From an uncultured bacterium (lineage in GTDB: Bacteria > Verrucomicrobiota > Kiritimatiellia > RFP12 > UBA1067), in contig CACZAK010000064.1 in NCBI GenBank assembly GCA_902779075.1, positions 1 to 32,937 of the forward strand: a DNA stretch of 32,937 nucleotides, in the 5' to 3' direction. The notes under the pieces were generated by a model. It saw only the letters and a list, made by a program, of their open reading frames with translations. It was not told where the DNA came from and made no database searches. Both the position numbers and the translations under genes were made by a program. Shown piece by piece: positions 13,917 to 23,470 of this stretch. The first letter of the stretch is position 1. Each line of letters starts with the position of its first letter.

Positions 13917-16501
13917 TTGCCAGCTCTCTCCTTTCTCAGACGCGCAATGCGCTGCCGCGCGGAATCGGCTGACGGCACGCTCGCGTCAACCACGTACCTC
14001 AGCATGCGCTCGGCCTGGCGCACGTTCCCGGAAGCCTCGTAGGCATCGGCAAGGTTGAACGCCGCCCGCGCGAAGAAGGCACTCGCGTTGACGTCGAACG
14101 GCACGCCCGCGCGCACGCCGTCCACATACGCCATCACCACGTTCGTGTAGTACTGGTCGTACGCCTCGTTGTAGTTGTGCATCTTCTCGAGCGTGCGCGC
14201 CAGCTTGAACGATATGACGATGCGCATCGAAGGCGGCACGTCCGCGTCCTGCTGCACGGAACGGTATGCGTCCACCGCCTTGCTGTAGTAGGCCGAGTTG
14301 TCGGCCCCGCGCGCGAACAGGCTGTCCGCCTTCAGAACGGCCGCGCGCCTGCGCATGTCGTCGGAGACGGGCATGCGCGACGCGCGCTCAAGGACCAGCA
14401 CCGCCTCGTCGAACCGTGCCTGGTCGATGAGCGCCTCGCCCTGCAGCAGCAGCGCCTCGGCGAGAATGGGCGTTTCGGGAGTCTCCTGCGCGGCGGCGGA
14501 CACCGCTGCCGGGTGTTTCACGACGCGCGACACGATCTCAATGACCTTTGGATAGTCGGACTGGGCCGCCATGCAACGCGCCGCGTGTACGAGCGCGTCG
14601 AGCTGACGCCCCGCCGACACGTCCTTGTTCGTCGCGCATTCCTCAAACTCGGCTAAGGCTGCGGCGTAGTTGCGCTTGGCGAAGTCGAGTTTTGCCAACC
14701 AGATGAGGACGTCCGTCCGCAACGGCGAGTCTGGCGTTTCGTCCAGCAAGGCACGCGCGGATGCGTAAGCCTCGTCGTCGCGTCCCGCGCCGTATCGGCA
14801 TAGCGCGCAGAAGAAGCGCATCTCGCCGGCCCGTGAGGGATCGATCTTCGCCACTGCCGTGAAATCGCGCTCGGCGGCCGGGAAACGGTAGTCGCGGTAG
14901 CTGGCCCGGCCGCGCCCTTCCAGCGCCTTCGCCTTCTGCGCGGGCGTGAGCGCGGGGAGCGGGCGCGCCTTTGCGGACGCCGCATCCCCCTCGTCCAACA
15001 GGGCTGCGTCCGAACCAGACTTCTCGCCCAAGAGGCGGTTGTATATCTCAATTGCCGTCGTCGTCCTTCCGGCGGATGAAAGTTCAGAGGCCAGACGCAG
15101 TCCGGCGTCGATCGAGTATTTCCCGCCGCCGTCCAGAATTGACCGGAAACCGTCCGCTGCCTCCTTGGATTGCTTTGCGCGCGACAAGGCGTCCGCACGC
15201 TGGTACTGCGCGAATTCGACTAGGTTAGAGCTTGTGACCTCGCCGTAAACGCCCGCTGCCTCCGCGAATCTGCGAGAGGCGACGAGCGCATCCCCCTGAC
15301 GGAACTGGCAACGCGCACGGTCCTCCGAGTTCGTCGCCATCTGCGCCGCGCGCGCGAAAGCGCCCACGGCCTCCGCGTCGCGTCCTAGCTCCTTGAACGC
15401 AAGTCCGCGCCCTTCCAGCGCGTGAAGCGTCTGCGGATGGGCGGGATAGGCCTGCAGGAAATGGTCGTACGCCTTTAGAGCCTCTTCGCACTCGCTTGCC
15501 ATGAGACGCACGTCGCCGAGCTTGAGCAGCGCGTCGCCCGATCCTGGATCGTCGGGATGCGAGCGCACGAGCGCGCCGATGCGCGCCGCGCCGCCCTCGC
15601 GTGCCGCCGCCACCGACATCTCCTTGAATCCGAGGTTAAAGCCCGCGCGCGTGGTCAACTTGCCCTTCTTCGCGCGCGCCACGGCGTTTGACGCCATCGC
15701 GAGGGCCGCGTTCGTGCTGCCAGAGAGCCAATCTGCGTCTGAAAGCGCAAGGGCTGCGTATACGTACGGCTCCTCCGCCGTCTTCTCGCCGGCCTTCACG
15801 AGCCGCTCCCGCAAAGCACGCGCCTCCTTCGTGTCGCCAAGTGCCTCCGCGATGTCCGCCGCCATCAGGCGCACCCCGTCGCCCGGCGCGCCGGGAGCGT
15901 CAACGGCGCCCTCGCGCCGCAACAGGTCCAGCGCGCCTTTCGGATCGCCCCGGGACAAATGCGCCTCAGCCCATTCGCTTGCGTTCTCCACGCGCGCCAC
16001 CGAGTTGGACGGCAACTTCGAGGCGGCTTCCGCAAAATGCTTGTCGGCGGCTTCCCAGCTGCGGTCCGCCACCTCCAGGCGCCCCATCAGGCGCGCGGCC
16101 AGCACGGCGAGCTGCGGGTCTGCGATTGGCGCCTCCAGCAGCTTGTGCGCAGGCTTGATCTTCCCTTCCGCCGCAAGCGCGTAAGCGCGCCAGTAGCGGA
16201 ATGCGTCTTCCGCCGGATTGCCCCAGGATTCGAGGCGGGACGGAATCTCAGATGTCTTACCCGAACGCGCAAGCGTCTCCAGCTGCACGAGCCGCGCCTC
16301 GGTGCGCAGAGCCGGCAATTTCGCCGCGTTCTCGGCACGGTGCTCGGCCGTGTACCAGTTCCCGTCGCCAAGCGCGCGACGCGCCACGACAAGGTCGTTG
16401 GACGCTGCCTGCGGCGAAATCGGCGCGGCACCGGAAACAGCGCCGAAAGCGGATGACGCCGCGACGGCGAACAAGACGAAGAGCTGGAGATTACCGTTCA
16501 C
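13913..16501 (-). CDS. Exported tetratricopeptide-repeat protein
   Basis: An 862-residue protein. A signal peptide is visible at the N-terminus (LQLFVLFAVAASSAFGAVSGA). The remainder is largely helical TPR-like repeats with the small-residue spacing W/L-x2-G/A-x3-A, for example AYDHFLQAYPAHPQTLHALE, AVGAFARAAQMATNSEDRA and ALLLQGEALIDQARFDEAV. It is a scaffold without catalytic motif, probably periplasmic. The start is GTG (16499-16501) preceded by AGGA. Its stop overlaps exbB, so it is probably a working partner of the ExbB/ExbD pair, as TPR proteins often are in TolQ/ExbB gene groups of other phyla. The alkaline phosphatase gene ends 12 bases upstream. Confidence 0.85.
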   Translation of the reverse strand: MNGNLQLFVLFAVAASSAFGAVSGAAPISPQAASNDLVVARRALGDGNWYTAEHRAENAAKLPALRTEARLVQLETLARSGKTSEIPSRLESWGNPAEDAFRYWRAYALAAEGKIKPAHKLLEAPIADPQLAVLAARLMGRLEVADRSWEAADKHFAEAASKLPSNSVARVENASEWAEAHLSRGDPKGALDLLRREGAVDAPGAPGDGVRLMAADIAEALGDTKEARALRERLVKAGEKTAEEPYVYAALALSDADWLSGSTNAALAMASNAVARAKKGKLTTRAGFNLGFKEMSVAAAREGGAARIGALVRSHPDDPGSGDALLKLGDVRLMASECEEALKAYDHFLQAYPAHPQTLHALEGRGLAFKELGRDAEAVGAFARAAQMATNSEDRARCQFRQGDALVASRRFAEAAGVYGEVTSSNLVEFAQYQRADALSRAKQSKEAADGFRSILDGGGKYSIDAGLRLASELSSAGRTTTAIEIYNRLLGEKSGSDAALLDEGDAASAKARPLPALTPAQKAKALEGRGRASYRDYRFPAAERDFTAVAKIDPSRAGEMRFFCALCRYGAGRDDEAYASARALLDETPDSPLRTDVLIWLAKLDFAKRNYAAALAEFEECATNKDVSAGRQLDALVHAARCMAAQSDYPKVIEIVSRVVKHPAAVSAAAQETPETPILAEALLLQGEALIDQARFDEAVLVLERASRMPVSDDMRRRAAVLKADSLFARGADNSAYYSKAVDAYRSVQQDADVPPSMRIVISFKLARTLEKMHNYNEAYDQYYTNVVMAYVDGVRAGVPFDVNASAFFARAAFNLADAYEASGNVRQAERMLRYVVDASVPSADSARQRIARLRKERAGK

Positions 16502-16513
16502 GCGATCCTGTTG

Positions 16514-18289
16514 CTAGAGGGTGAGGTCCAGTAGCTGCGCAAGGCGCTTCGCGACGTCGGTGTTGTCGTACAAGCCCTCAAACAGCTCTGCGCCGGGGCC
16601 GAACGCGAAAACGGGAACCGGCGTCGCCGTATGGCTAGTAGCGCCGTAGTGGACCGTTGCCTTGCCAGTCGCCGGGCTCACGGTGGCGTTCACGCCGCCG
16701 GTCTCATGGTCGGCCATGACCACGACGAGCGTATCGCCGCCGTGCGCAAGCGACCAGTCGACGGCGGTGCGCGCGGCCCAGTCGATCTTCACCACGCCCA
16801 AAACGGTCTGGGTGGGCTTGTTGGCGTGCGACCCGTGGTCGGGATCGCCGCTCTCGATTAGCACGAAGAAGCGCTTTCCGTCCTGCGACAGACGGTTCAG
16901 CGCCGTCTCCGTCAACTGCTTGTAACGTGATTCTTCGTCGAGCTCGCCGTCCTTCAGCTGCGCAAGGACGCGCTTGTCGCGCGGGGCCTCGAGGAATGAG
17001 GCGAACGTCTCGCACAGCTGGTAGCCCTTCCCGGTCATTTCGGACAGGATGTCGCGGCCGTCCCTGCGCTTTCCGCCCTTCGCCTTCGGGAGGAAATACC
17101 GTCTGCAGTGGTAGCCAAGAAGGATCTCGAAGTCGCACTTCGCGGCGTCGCGGATGATGTCCTCGCTGTACGAGCGGACCGGCACGTGCGCGTAGTAGGC
17201 GGACGGCGTCGCGCCGATGAAGGGATCGTCCGTCATCAGGCCGATTGCGAATCCCGCCGCATGCGCGCGGGTGGCGATGGAGTCGACGCGGGACCGGTCC
17301 GGAAGCATGCCGAGCATGCTGTTGTTCGTCTTGCGCCCGCAGGCGAACGCCGTCGCGGAGGCGGCGCTGTCGGTCACGTCCGCGTTCGCCGAGTAAGTTG
17401 TCGCGAACCCGGCGTATGGAAGCTGGTTCATCACGAGCGCGCCCGGACGCTGGCGCAGGAAGTTCGAGGCGAACGTAACGGACCCGATGCCCATGCCGTC
17501 GCCTAGGATGAACACGACGTTGCGCGGCTTCGCCCCTACGGGATAGACGGGAAGCGGCTTTTCGTAGAGGTCGGGGAATTTGTAGGTGCGCGTGATGCGG
17601 AGATCCACGGGCACTTGGCGGGGTTTGCGCCTATCGCCCACCGTCGCGCCCGCGACGACCCAAAGCCCTTCGTCGGCTGTGAAGGAAAAGGCAGCAAGTT
17701 TCTTCCCGCGCGCGAGGGGGAAGGTCGAGACGAAGAGCGACACCTGCGTGTTGTTGTTGTAGATCGTCCATGCGCGCACGGCGTTGCGGTAGCTGCGCGA
17801 GGCCATCCAGTCGCCAACGTCGCGGCCGATGCGGACATGGCGCTCTTCCTTGGCGCCGCCCTCGTAGACGAGGTGAAGCGATCCGACGATCGGCTTGTCG
17901 TCCGGCGAAGTGAACGACGAGGCGTGCAGCAGGTAGAGGCAGTCGCCACGCAGCGGCTTTGCGAGCTTCACTTCGGCGGACTGCGCGAGGTAGGTGCGCC
18001 TGTGCCCGCCGAGGACGATGCATGCCTTATCCGAGCTCGTGGACGCAGGCGCGATCTGGAACGGGATGCCGCCGATGTCCTGCTCGCCGGACGGCAACAT
18101 GCGCAGGTCGTTGCTGCCGAGGTCGATGAACCCGCCTTTTTGGTCGTCTGCCTCGTCATCGAGGAAGGATGAATTAGCGCCGTTCCCGAACGGAACCGGA
18201 ACAAACGCGGCACTTGCGGCGAGAACCGTTGCGGCGACGCCTGCGAAGAGTGTGCTGACTTTGCGAATGTACATATTTGCCAACTTCAT
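16514..18289 (-). CDS. Alkaline phosphatase (PhoA superfamily) with an N-terminal beta-rich extension
   Basis: A 591-residue exported enzyme that hydrolyses phosphomonoesters. Signal peptide: VSTLFAGVAATVLAASAAF. Residues ~30-240 form an extra, probably beta-sandwich domain (GSLHLVYEGGAKEERHVRIG, TIYNNNTQVSLFVSTFPL) not found in E. coli PhoA. The catalytic domain starts at VVFILGDGMGIGSV (metal-binding Asp) and continues with the nucleophile region VTDSAASATAFACGRKTNN, the ESGDPDHGSHANK metal segment and VMADHETGG. It ends with FAFGPGAELFEGLYDNTDVA, the usual PhoA C-terminal block. It is the first gene after the promoter at 18346-18375 and is followed closely by the TPR gene. No PhoB-type box was recognised. 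ATG at 18289 is preferred, 18274 is possible. Confidence 0.92.
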   Translation of the reverse strand: MKLANMYIRKVSTLFAGVAATVLAASAAFVPVPFGNGANSSFLDDEADDQKGGFIDLGSNDLRMLPSGEQDIGGIPFQIAPASTSSDKACIVLGGHRRTYLAQSAEVKLAKPLRGDCLYLLHASSFTSPDDKPIVGSLHLVYEGGAKEERHVRIGRDVGDWMASRSYRNAVRAWTIYNNNTQVSLFVSTFPLARGKKLAAFSFTADEGLWVVAGATVGDRRKPRQVPVDLRITRTYKFPDLYEKPLPVYPVGAKPRNVVFILGDGMGIGSVTFASNFLRQRPGALVMNQLPYAGFATTYSANADVTDSAASATAFACGRKTNNSMLGMLPDRSRVDSIATRAHAAGFAIGLMTDDPFIGATPSAYYAHVPVRSYSEDIIRDAAKCDFEILLGYHCRRYFLPKAKGGKRRDGRDILSEMTGKGYQLCETFASFLEAPRDKRVLAQLKDGELDEESRYKQLTETALNRLSQDGKRFFVLIESGDPDHGSHANKPTQTVLGVVKIDWAARTAVDWSLAHGGDTLVVVMADHETGGVNATVSPATGKATVHYGATSHTATPVPVFAFGPGAELFEGLYDNTDVAKRLAQLLDLTL

Positions 18290-18345
18290 TTTTGCTTGTT
18301 AGTTTACTTAATTCGTTCAAGGGCATAGTGCCCCAAACCGCGTAT

Positions 18346-18375
18346 ATTTTACAATATTCCGCGCTTCCCTGTCAA
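18346..18375 (-). promoter_or_regulatory. Sigma-70-type promoter ahead of the alkaline phosphatase operon
   Basis: On the minus strand TTGACA (18370-18375), an 18-base spacer and TAAAAT (18346-18351) stand in a locally A+T-rich stretch between the tsaD stop and the phosphatase start. The predicted leader is about 50 bases and contains a small GGGC/GCCC inverted repeat near 18321-18334. Confidence 0.6.
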
Positions 18376-18408
18376 TGATTGCGCAGTTCCCCAGCCCTTC
18401 ACAGGGGA

Positions 18409-19461
18409 TCAGCCACCGGGTTGGAGGGTGGGGGCGACGTCGACCGCGAGCGCGGCGTCGCCCGTGACGTTGCGCCGCCAGTAGGCGAGGCCGGCGATCA
18501 TCGCCGCGTTGTCGCCGCAGTACTTCGGCTGTGCGAGGAGGAGCGGCACGCCCGCCGCCTGCGCGACTTCCGCGAGGCGCGCACGAAGGCGTCCGTTCAG
18601 CGACACGCCGCCACCCACCACGAGCGCCTTGTAGGCGCGGCGTCTCAACGCGCGTACCGTACGGTTTGCAAGCGCACCAACAATCGCCTCCTGGTAACCT
18701 GCCACGATCCGAGCCTTTTCGGCGTCGTCCTTCGGCGGGTTCTTGCGCACTGAGTAGAGAAGCGCCGTCTTGAGGCCGGAGAAGGACACGCAGAGCTCAG
18801 CGTCGAGTCCCGCAAGCGCCGCCGTGCCGGGACGCGGCGCGCCCTTCGGGAAGCGCGGCAGGTCGTCCGTGATTGGCACGTTCCGCGCCCAGCGGTCGAT
18901 CACGGGCCCGCCCGGGTAGCCGAGGCCGAGCAGCTTCGCCGCCTTGTCGAACGCCTCGCCGGCCGCGTCGTCGAGCGTCTGGCCAATTATCTTGTATTCG
19001 CCATAGGACGGCATGTCGATCCACGTGGTGTGTCCGCCCGAGACAGCAAGTCCCAGCGCTGGCATGCAGGATTCGGGCGATCCTACGGTCGCGCCGGATC
19101 CCGCGTCGAAGAGGAACGGCGTGTGGAGGTGCGCCTCGATGTGGTTCACGCCGATGAGCGGCACGCCGAGCGAGAGTGCAAGACCCTTCGCTGCGTTGAG
19201 GCCCACGAGAAGCGAGCTCGCGAGTCCGGGACCGTACGTCACGGCCACGGCGTCGATAGACATGCCGCCCTTCATCGCCTCCTGCACGACGCCGTGTATC
19301 TTCTCGATGTGCGCACGGCTCGCCACCTCCGGCACCACGCCGCCGTAGGGCTGGTGCAGCGGAATCTGCGTGTACACGACGTTCGCGAGCACCTCGCGTC
19401 CGTCCTTAACCACTGCGCACGCCGTCTCGTCGCAGCTCGTCTCAATTCCCAGGATATTCAT
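18409..19461 (-). CDS. tsaD: tRNA N6-adenosine threonylcarbamoyltransferase TsaD
   Basis: A 350-residue Kae1/TsaD ATPase-fold enzyme that transfers the threonylcarbamoyl group to A37 of ANN-reading tRNAs, working with TsaB, TsaC and TsaE. Visible motifs are LGIETSCDETACAVV at the N-terminus, PLHQPYGGVVPEVASRAH, the metal-ligand segment NHIEAHLHTP, LAVSGGHTTW, GEAFDKAAKLLGLGYPGGP and the C-terminal VVGGGVSLNGRLR, CGDNAAMIAGLA. Length and motifs are normal. ATG at 19459-19461 overlaps the upstream TAA by one base (TAATG). It ends the guaB transcription unit; ~120 bases follow before the next promoter-driven gene. Confidence 0.96.
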   Translation of the reverse strand: MNILGIETSCDETACAVVKDGREVLANVVYTQIPLHQPYGGVVPEVASRAHIEKIHGVVQEAMKGGMSIDAVAVTYGPGLASSLLVGLNAAKGLALSLGVPLIGVNHIEAHLHTPFLFDAGSGATVGSPESCMPALGLAVSGGHTTWIDMPSYGEYKIIGQTLDDAAGEAFDKAAKLLGLGYPGGPVIDRWARNVPITDDLPRFPKGAPRPGTAALAGLDAELCVSFSGLKTALLYSVRKNPPKDDAEKARIVAGYQEAIVGALANRTVRALRRRAYKALVVGGGVSLNGRLRARLAEVAQAAGVPLLLAQPKYCGDNAAMIAGLAYWRRNVTGDAALAVDVAPTLQPGG

Positions 19462-20306
19462 TACCAAAACTTCCACCAGGCCTTTTTCACCGGCTCCACG
19501 CCGCCCGTGTCCTTGTAAAACTCCTTCACACGCTCCGAGCCAGCGACGTCCGGGTCGGACATCATCTCGCGCCCCCTGTATTCCAGGATGTCGGGCAGGC
19601 TCCAGAACGTGCTGTACAGGAACTTGCCCTGCGTGGCGAGGTGAAGCACCACAACCTCGCCTGTCTGCATCACGGAGATGACCGGCGGCTTCACGCGGAT
19701 GACGGGTCCCAAGTCGGTTGTGCGCCACCGCCGTGTGGAGATGCCCTCGTCGCGCGCCTTCATGAAAAGGTGCTCCACCTGGTCGCGTCCCCAGTGGACA
19801 AGCTCAAAGTTGCGACGGAGACCCTCGCGGTTCGAGAACATCTGGAGTGCATTCGCGCAGTGGAGACCTGGCACCACGTCGAAACTCTTGAGAGAGCTCT
19901 CAAAGCGCATGCCGCCGTGTACCAGTACGGCACGGGCGAGATAGCGCGTGTTCTCGTCAAAGCGGAAGTGGTTCGCAAGGAACGTTTCCAGCTTCTGCCC
20001 CTCTCCCGAAAGCAGCGCGAACGGCGCCACGAACGGCTTGTCCGTAATGCGGTCGTACCGATGCTGGTCGTGCGCGCGGAACAGCTCCACGAAGAGACGG
20101 TCTGATGCGTCCGGCTTGCGGCAGTCGACCACGTCCGCAGAGGCGTTCGCCACGTCCACGACGGCGCGGATGCGTTCGCCCTCCACGTACTCGTCGTGGG
20201 TCATTATGAGCTGTACCGTGATCTCGGTAGGCAGCGCGGCGGCAGACGCCATCCGCACGAGGCAGGCGGCGAACAGCGGGAGGAGCATGGTTGTCGTTCT
20301 TTTCAT
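19461..20306 (-). CDS. Exported protein of unknown function
   Basis: A 281-residue protein with a signal peptide (TTMLLPLFAACLVRMASAAA). The first mature part (ITVQLIMTHDEYVEGERIRA, VVDVANASADVVDC) looks like an Ig-like beta-sandwich of the kind found in Kiritimatiellota and Planctomycetes exported proteins; the rest has no recognised motif. ATG at 20304-20306 is chosen because AGGAG lies 7 bases upstream and the signal peptide begins there; an upstream in-frame ATG at 20405 would add a charged, non-signal extension that runs into the preceding gene. It lies between the MBL-fold gene and tsaD, with the TAATG junction to tsaD. No functional link to tRNA modification is evident. Confidence 0.75.
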   Translation of the reverse strand: MKRTTTMLLPLFAACLVRMASAAALPTEITVQLIMTHDEYVEGERIRAVVDVANASADVVDCRKPDASDRLFVELFRAHDQHRYDRITDKPFVAPFALLSGEGQKLETFLANHFRFDENTRYLARAVLVHGGMRFESSLKSFDVVPGLHCANALQMFSNREGLRRNFELVHWGRDQVEHLFMKARDEGISTRRWRTTDLGPVIRVKPPVISVMQTGEVVVLHLATQGKFLYSTFWSLPDILEYRGREMMSDPDVAGSERVKEFYKDTGGVEPVKKAWWKFW

Positions 20307-20317
20307 GGGTTTTTCTC

Positions 20318-21103
20318 CTATACTCTGATCTTCATTCCGTCGTACGTAAGCCGTATCCGGCGCGGCAGGCGCGCCTCGAATTCGGCGTGCTTCACGTCGT
20401 GGCACATGTGAACGAAGTAGCCGCGCCGCGGCGCGATCTCGTCCATGTAGGCGAGCGCACGGTCGAGCGTGAGGTGCGTGGGGTGCGGACGCGTATCGCG
20501 GAGACAGTCCAGCACCGCAACGTCCGCACCGCGCATCTTCGCAAGCGTTTTCGGCGGGATATCGTAGCAGTCGCTCACGTACGCCACGCGCTTTCCGTCG
20601 TGCTCGAAGAGGTAGCCGTACGTTGGCGTGTTGCCATGCACGACGGGAAGCGGCGTCACGCGCACGTCGCCAAGGTGGAACGCGCGCGTCGCCCGGTGGA
20701 ATTCAATCATCGGACGATACAATCCCAGCGCGTTCGGCTTCGTGCCGATGTATGGAAAGATTCGGTGCACTGCATCAATCGTCTCGGGCGAGGCATAGCA
20801 AGGAAGAACTGTTTTCCCGTTTAGCGTGTTGAACCGACGCAGGTCATCGAATCCGGCAATGTGGTCCATGTGCACGTGGGTGAGCAGACACGCACGCACG
20901 TCCAATACCTTAAGCTCAAGACACGCAATGCGGAACTCGGGCGGCGCATCCACCACGAACGCCATGCCCGGCGTCTGCACGTAGAGTCCCGTGCGGCGGC
21001 GCCGGTCGCGCGGGTCGTCGGAAGTGCAAGTCGGACACGTACACCCGATCTGGGGCACGCCGACGGAAGTACCCGTCCCGAGGAATGTCAAGCGCAAAGA
21101 CAT
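20318..21103 (-). CDS. MBL-fold metallo-hydrolase of the PhnP-like group
   Basis: A 261-residue metallo-beta-lactamase-fold phosphodiesterase-like enzyme. It begins LTFLGTGTSVGVPQIGC, then CTCPTC, the cysteine cluster that binds a structural zinc in PhnP-type proteins. The catalytic metal motif THVHMDH (H-x-H-x-D-H) follows, with further ligands in VVHGN, SDC and the C-terminal HMCHDVKH. PhnP cleaves cyclic phosphodiesters and RNase Z uses a related site. No phosphonate genes are present, so the substrate is open; cyclic nucleotide or phosphate-ester hydrolysis is most likely. The start lies 8 bases after the queH stop. The stop TAG lies close to the next gene's ribosome binding site. Confidence 0.88.
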   Translation of the reverse strand: MSLRLTFLGTGTSVGVPQIGCTCPTCTSDDPRDRRRRTGLYVQTPGMAFVVDAPPEFRIACLELKVLDVRACLLTHVHMDHIAGFDDLRRFNTLNGKTVLPCYASPETIDAVHRIFPYIGTKPNALGLYRPMIEFHRATRAFHLGDVRVTPLPVVHGNTPTYGYLFEHDGKRVAYVSDCYDIPPKTLAKMRGADVAVLDCLRDTRPHPTHLTLDRALAYMDEIAPRRGYFVHMCHDVKHAEFEARLPRRIRLTYDGMKIRV

Positions 21104-21111
21104 GGCGTATA

Positions 21112-21687
21112 TTATACCATGTTTCGGCGCGAGAACTCGCAGCCGCAGTAAGATTGCCGGTAAAGGTCCAGCTCGGCAGCACGCCGGAGCGAGCGCAGGA
21201 AGCCGTCCTTCTTCTTGAAATCTACGGGCAGGAACTTCGGCGCGGCGGTTGCCGACCCGCCGCAGTCCTTTGCGGAAACGCCCCATGCGGCGTCCGCACC
21301 CGCCTCAAACACCATCGGGCTCACCTTGTGGGGCGAGACGGTAAGCGACGTGGTGAACGCCTCGTAGCCGTGTTCCGCCGCCCACGCCGCCGCGCGCGCG
21401 AGGTTGTAGCGAAAGCACCGCGCACACCGCGCGCCCTTCTCAGGCGCGTCCTCAAAACCCTTCGCCACGTTCTCGTACCAGTCCGCGTGGTCGTAGGTGT
21501 CGGCCACCAGCTCCACGCCGTCGGCTTCGGCCAGCTTGCGCGCGTTCGCGAGCCGCTTCTCGAACTCCGCTTCCGTATCGATGTTGGAGTTGGAGAAGAA
21601 GAGTGCGACCTCGTTACCGAGGTCGCGCAGCGCGGGCACGCACGCGCTAGCGCACGGCCCGCAGCACGTATGAAGCAACACCCTCAC
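21112..21687 (-). CDS. queH: Epoxyqueuosine reductase QueH
   Basis: A 191-residue DUF208/QueH protein, the non-cobalamin enzyme that performs the last step of queuosine synthesis in tRNA. Conserved cysteine sites are visible: LLHTCCGPCAS at the N-terminus, RCARCFRYNLARAA in the middle, and YRQSYCGCEFS at the C-terminus, which together hold the iron-sulfur and extra iron centre in characterised QueH. SLTVSPHK is the other family block. The start is GTG (21685-21687), overlapping the guaB stop as GTGA, so translation is coupled to IMP dehydrogenase. With tsaD in the same transcript, the operon carries two tRNA anticodon-loop modification enzymes. Confidence 0.93.
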   Translation of the reverse strand: MRVLLHTCCGPCASACVPALRDLGNEVALFFSNSNIDTEAEFEKRLANARKLAEADGVELVADTYDHADWYENVAKGFEDAPEKGARCARCFRYNLARAAAWAAEHGYEAFTTSLTVSPHKVSPMVFEAGADAAWGVSAKDCGGSATAAPKFLPVDFKKKDGFLRSLRRAAELDLYRQSYCGCEFSRRNMV

Positions 21688-23186
21688 GCCCGGTAGTTCG
21701 GAGCTTCCTTCGTGATTGTGATGTCATGCGGACGCGCCTCGCGGAGGCCCGCCGTCGTGATGCGGTAGAACTTGCCGCGCTCCTGCAGCTCGGTGATCGT
21801 CTTCGTGCCGCAGTAGCCGAGCGACGCGCGAAGGCCGCCGCAGAACTGCGTCATGATGGAGTGGACCCGCCCCGAGTACGGCACCATGCCCTCGATGCCC
21901 TGCGGCACGAGGTCGTCGTCCGCCTCGTTGTCCTGGAAGTAGCGCGCGCGAGAGCCCTTGCCGTTCTTGAGCGCGCCAAGCGAGCCCATGCCACGGTACA
22001 CGACGTACTGGCGTCCGTTCTGGTAGATCTTCTCGCCCGGACTTTCCTCGGTGCCCGCGAGCACGCTGCCGAGCATCACGCTCGACGCACCCGCCGCGAG
22101 CGCTTTCGGTACGTCGCCGGAGAGCTTGATGCCGCCGTCCGCGATCACGGGCACCCCCGTGCCGCGCAGCGCCTTCGCCGCGTTGTAGACGGCCGTGAGC
22201 TGCGGGATGCCGACGCCGCACACGACGCGCGTGGTGCAGATCGAACCGGGGCCGATGCCAACCTTCACAGCGTGCGCGCCCGCCTTCACGAGCGCGACGG
22301 CTGCTTCGCCCGTCGCAATGTTGCCAGCGATCACGTCCACGTTCGGGAAGTGCTTCGTGATCCACGTGGTCATGTCCATGATGCCCTTCGTGTGTCCGTG
22401 CGCTGAATCGACCACCACCACGTCCACACCCGCGTCGGCAAGCTTCTCCATGCGCGCGTAGTCGCCCGTGCCGCCGGAGACGGACGCAGAGACACGCAGG
22501 CGGAACTTCTCGTCGCGGTTGATGGTGGAGTCCTTGTTCTCCACGATCTGCTGCACGTCCGTGAAGGAGTAGAGGCCCACGAGACGTCCCGCCTTGTCCA
22601 CGAGCGGCAACTTTCCGATCTTGTTGGCGCGCATGATCTCGTACGCCTTCTTGAGCGAGGTGCCAGGCTTCGCGGTGATGGTGGCGGCCGTCATCACCTC
22701 GGCGAGCTTGGCGGCCGTCATCGGCGCGTAGCGCATGTCCGAGCTCGTAATCATGCCCACGAGGCGCTCCTGGTCGTCGAGAACCGGGAAGCCATTGAAC
22801 TTGAGGCCCATACGCTTCTTTTCGGCACGGAGGAAGCTGATATCGTCGTTCGCGTGGAAGCAGACGGGCTTCGCGATGAGGCCGTTGAGGTAGTTCTTCA
22901 CCTTGGCCACCTGCGCGGCCTGCTCGTCGTTCTCGAGGTTCTTGTGGATCACGCCGATTCCGCCGGCGAGCGCCATAGCGATCGCCATCGGCGCCTCGGT
23001 GACGGTGTCCATCGCCGCGGAGATGAACGGGATGTTCATCTTCTGGCGGCTCGTGAGCTGCGTCTCGAGCGACGTGTCGTCCGGAAGAAAATCCGCATAT
23101 TGCGTGACGAGCGTCACGTCGTCGTAGGTGAGTCCCTCGTAGGGAAACGCCTTCATGAACGAGTCAAGATACTTGTTGATAGCCAT
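21684..23186 (-). CDS. guaB: Inosine-5'-monophosphate dehydrogenase
   Basis: A 500-residue IMPDH, which oxidises IMP to XMP with NAD in guanine nucleotide synthesis. After the N-terminal [20 protein letters not shown] and [17 protein letters not shown] blocks, residues ~100-230 carry two CBS domains (for example [20 protein letters not shown] and [19 protein letters not shown]). The catalytic loop [11 protein letters not shown] holds the active cysteine, and the flap has the usual [10 protein letters not shown]. All key residues appear intact. AGGAG lies 6 bases upstream of the ATG and a good promoter lies at 23220-23248. It is the first gene of the guaB-queH-MBL-unknown-tsaD unit. Confidence 0.97.
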   Translation of the reverse strand: MAINKYLDSFMKAFPYEGLTYDDVTLVTQYADFLPDDTSLETQLTSRQKMNIPFISAAMDTVTEAPMAIAMALAGGIGVIHKNLENDEQAAQVAKVKNYLNGLIAKPVCFHANDDISFLRAEKKRMGLKFNGFPVLDDQERLVGMITSSDMRYAPMTAAKLAEVMTAATITAKPGTSLKKAYEIMRANKIGKLPLVDKAGRLVGLYSFTDVQQIVENKDSTINRDEKFRLRVSASVSGGTGDYARMEKLADAGVDVVVVDSAHGHTKGIMDMTTWITKHFPNVDVIAGNIATGEAAVALVKAGAHAVKVGIGPGSICTTRVVCGVGIPQLTAVYNAAKALRGTGVPVIADGGIKLSGDVPKALAAGASSVMLGSVLAGTEESPGEKIYQNGRQYVVYRGMGSLGALKNGKGSRARYFQDNEADDDLVPQGIEGMVPYSGRVHSIMTQFCGGLRASLGYCGTKTITELQERGKFYRITTAGLREARPHDITITKEAPNYRA

Positions 23187-23219
23187 TGTCTGCTCCTAGT
23201 CTGTGCTTTTTCCCGCATA

Positions 23220-23248
23220 GTTATACGCTTTTGTGCGGCCAAAGTCAA
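23220..23248 (-). promoter_or_regulatory. Promoter of the guaB operon
   Basis: On the minus strand TTGACT (23243-23248), a 17-base spacer and TATAAC (23220-23225). The predicted leader is ~25-30 bases and ends in an AGGAG ribosome binding site (23193-23197). Confidence 0.7.
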
Positions 23249-23470
23249 GCAGAAACAGCCAAAAAACTCCGATCCGCCGACCATACCGACGTCGCCGCCG
23301 CCCAGTAGACCGGGCTGCCAGCCCGTTCACTTCGCCGTCCCTCCTCTCGCACCCAGCCCTCTTATTGTCGTACGCTTGTTGTACCCAACGCGCCGCGCGG
23401 TAGGGTCACGCGTCATGTGTGTTCAGTCCGCCCACGAAAACCCTTGCTTCAAAAAACCTATCGCAGTCCC

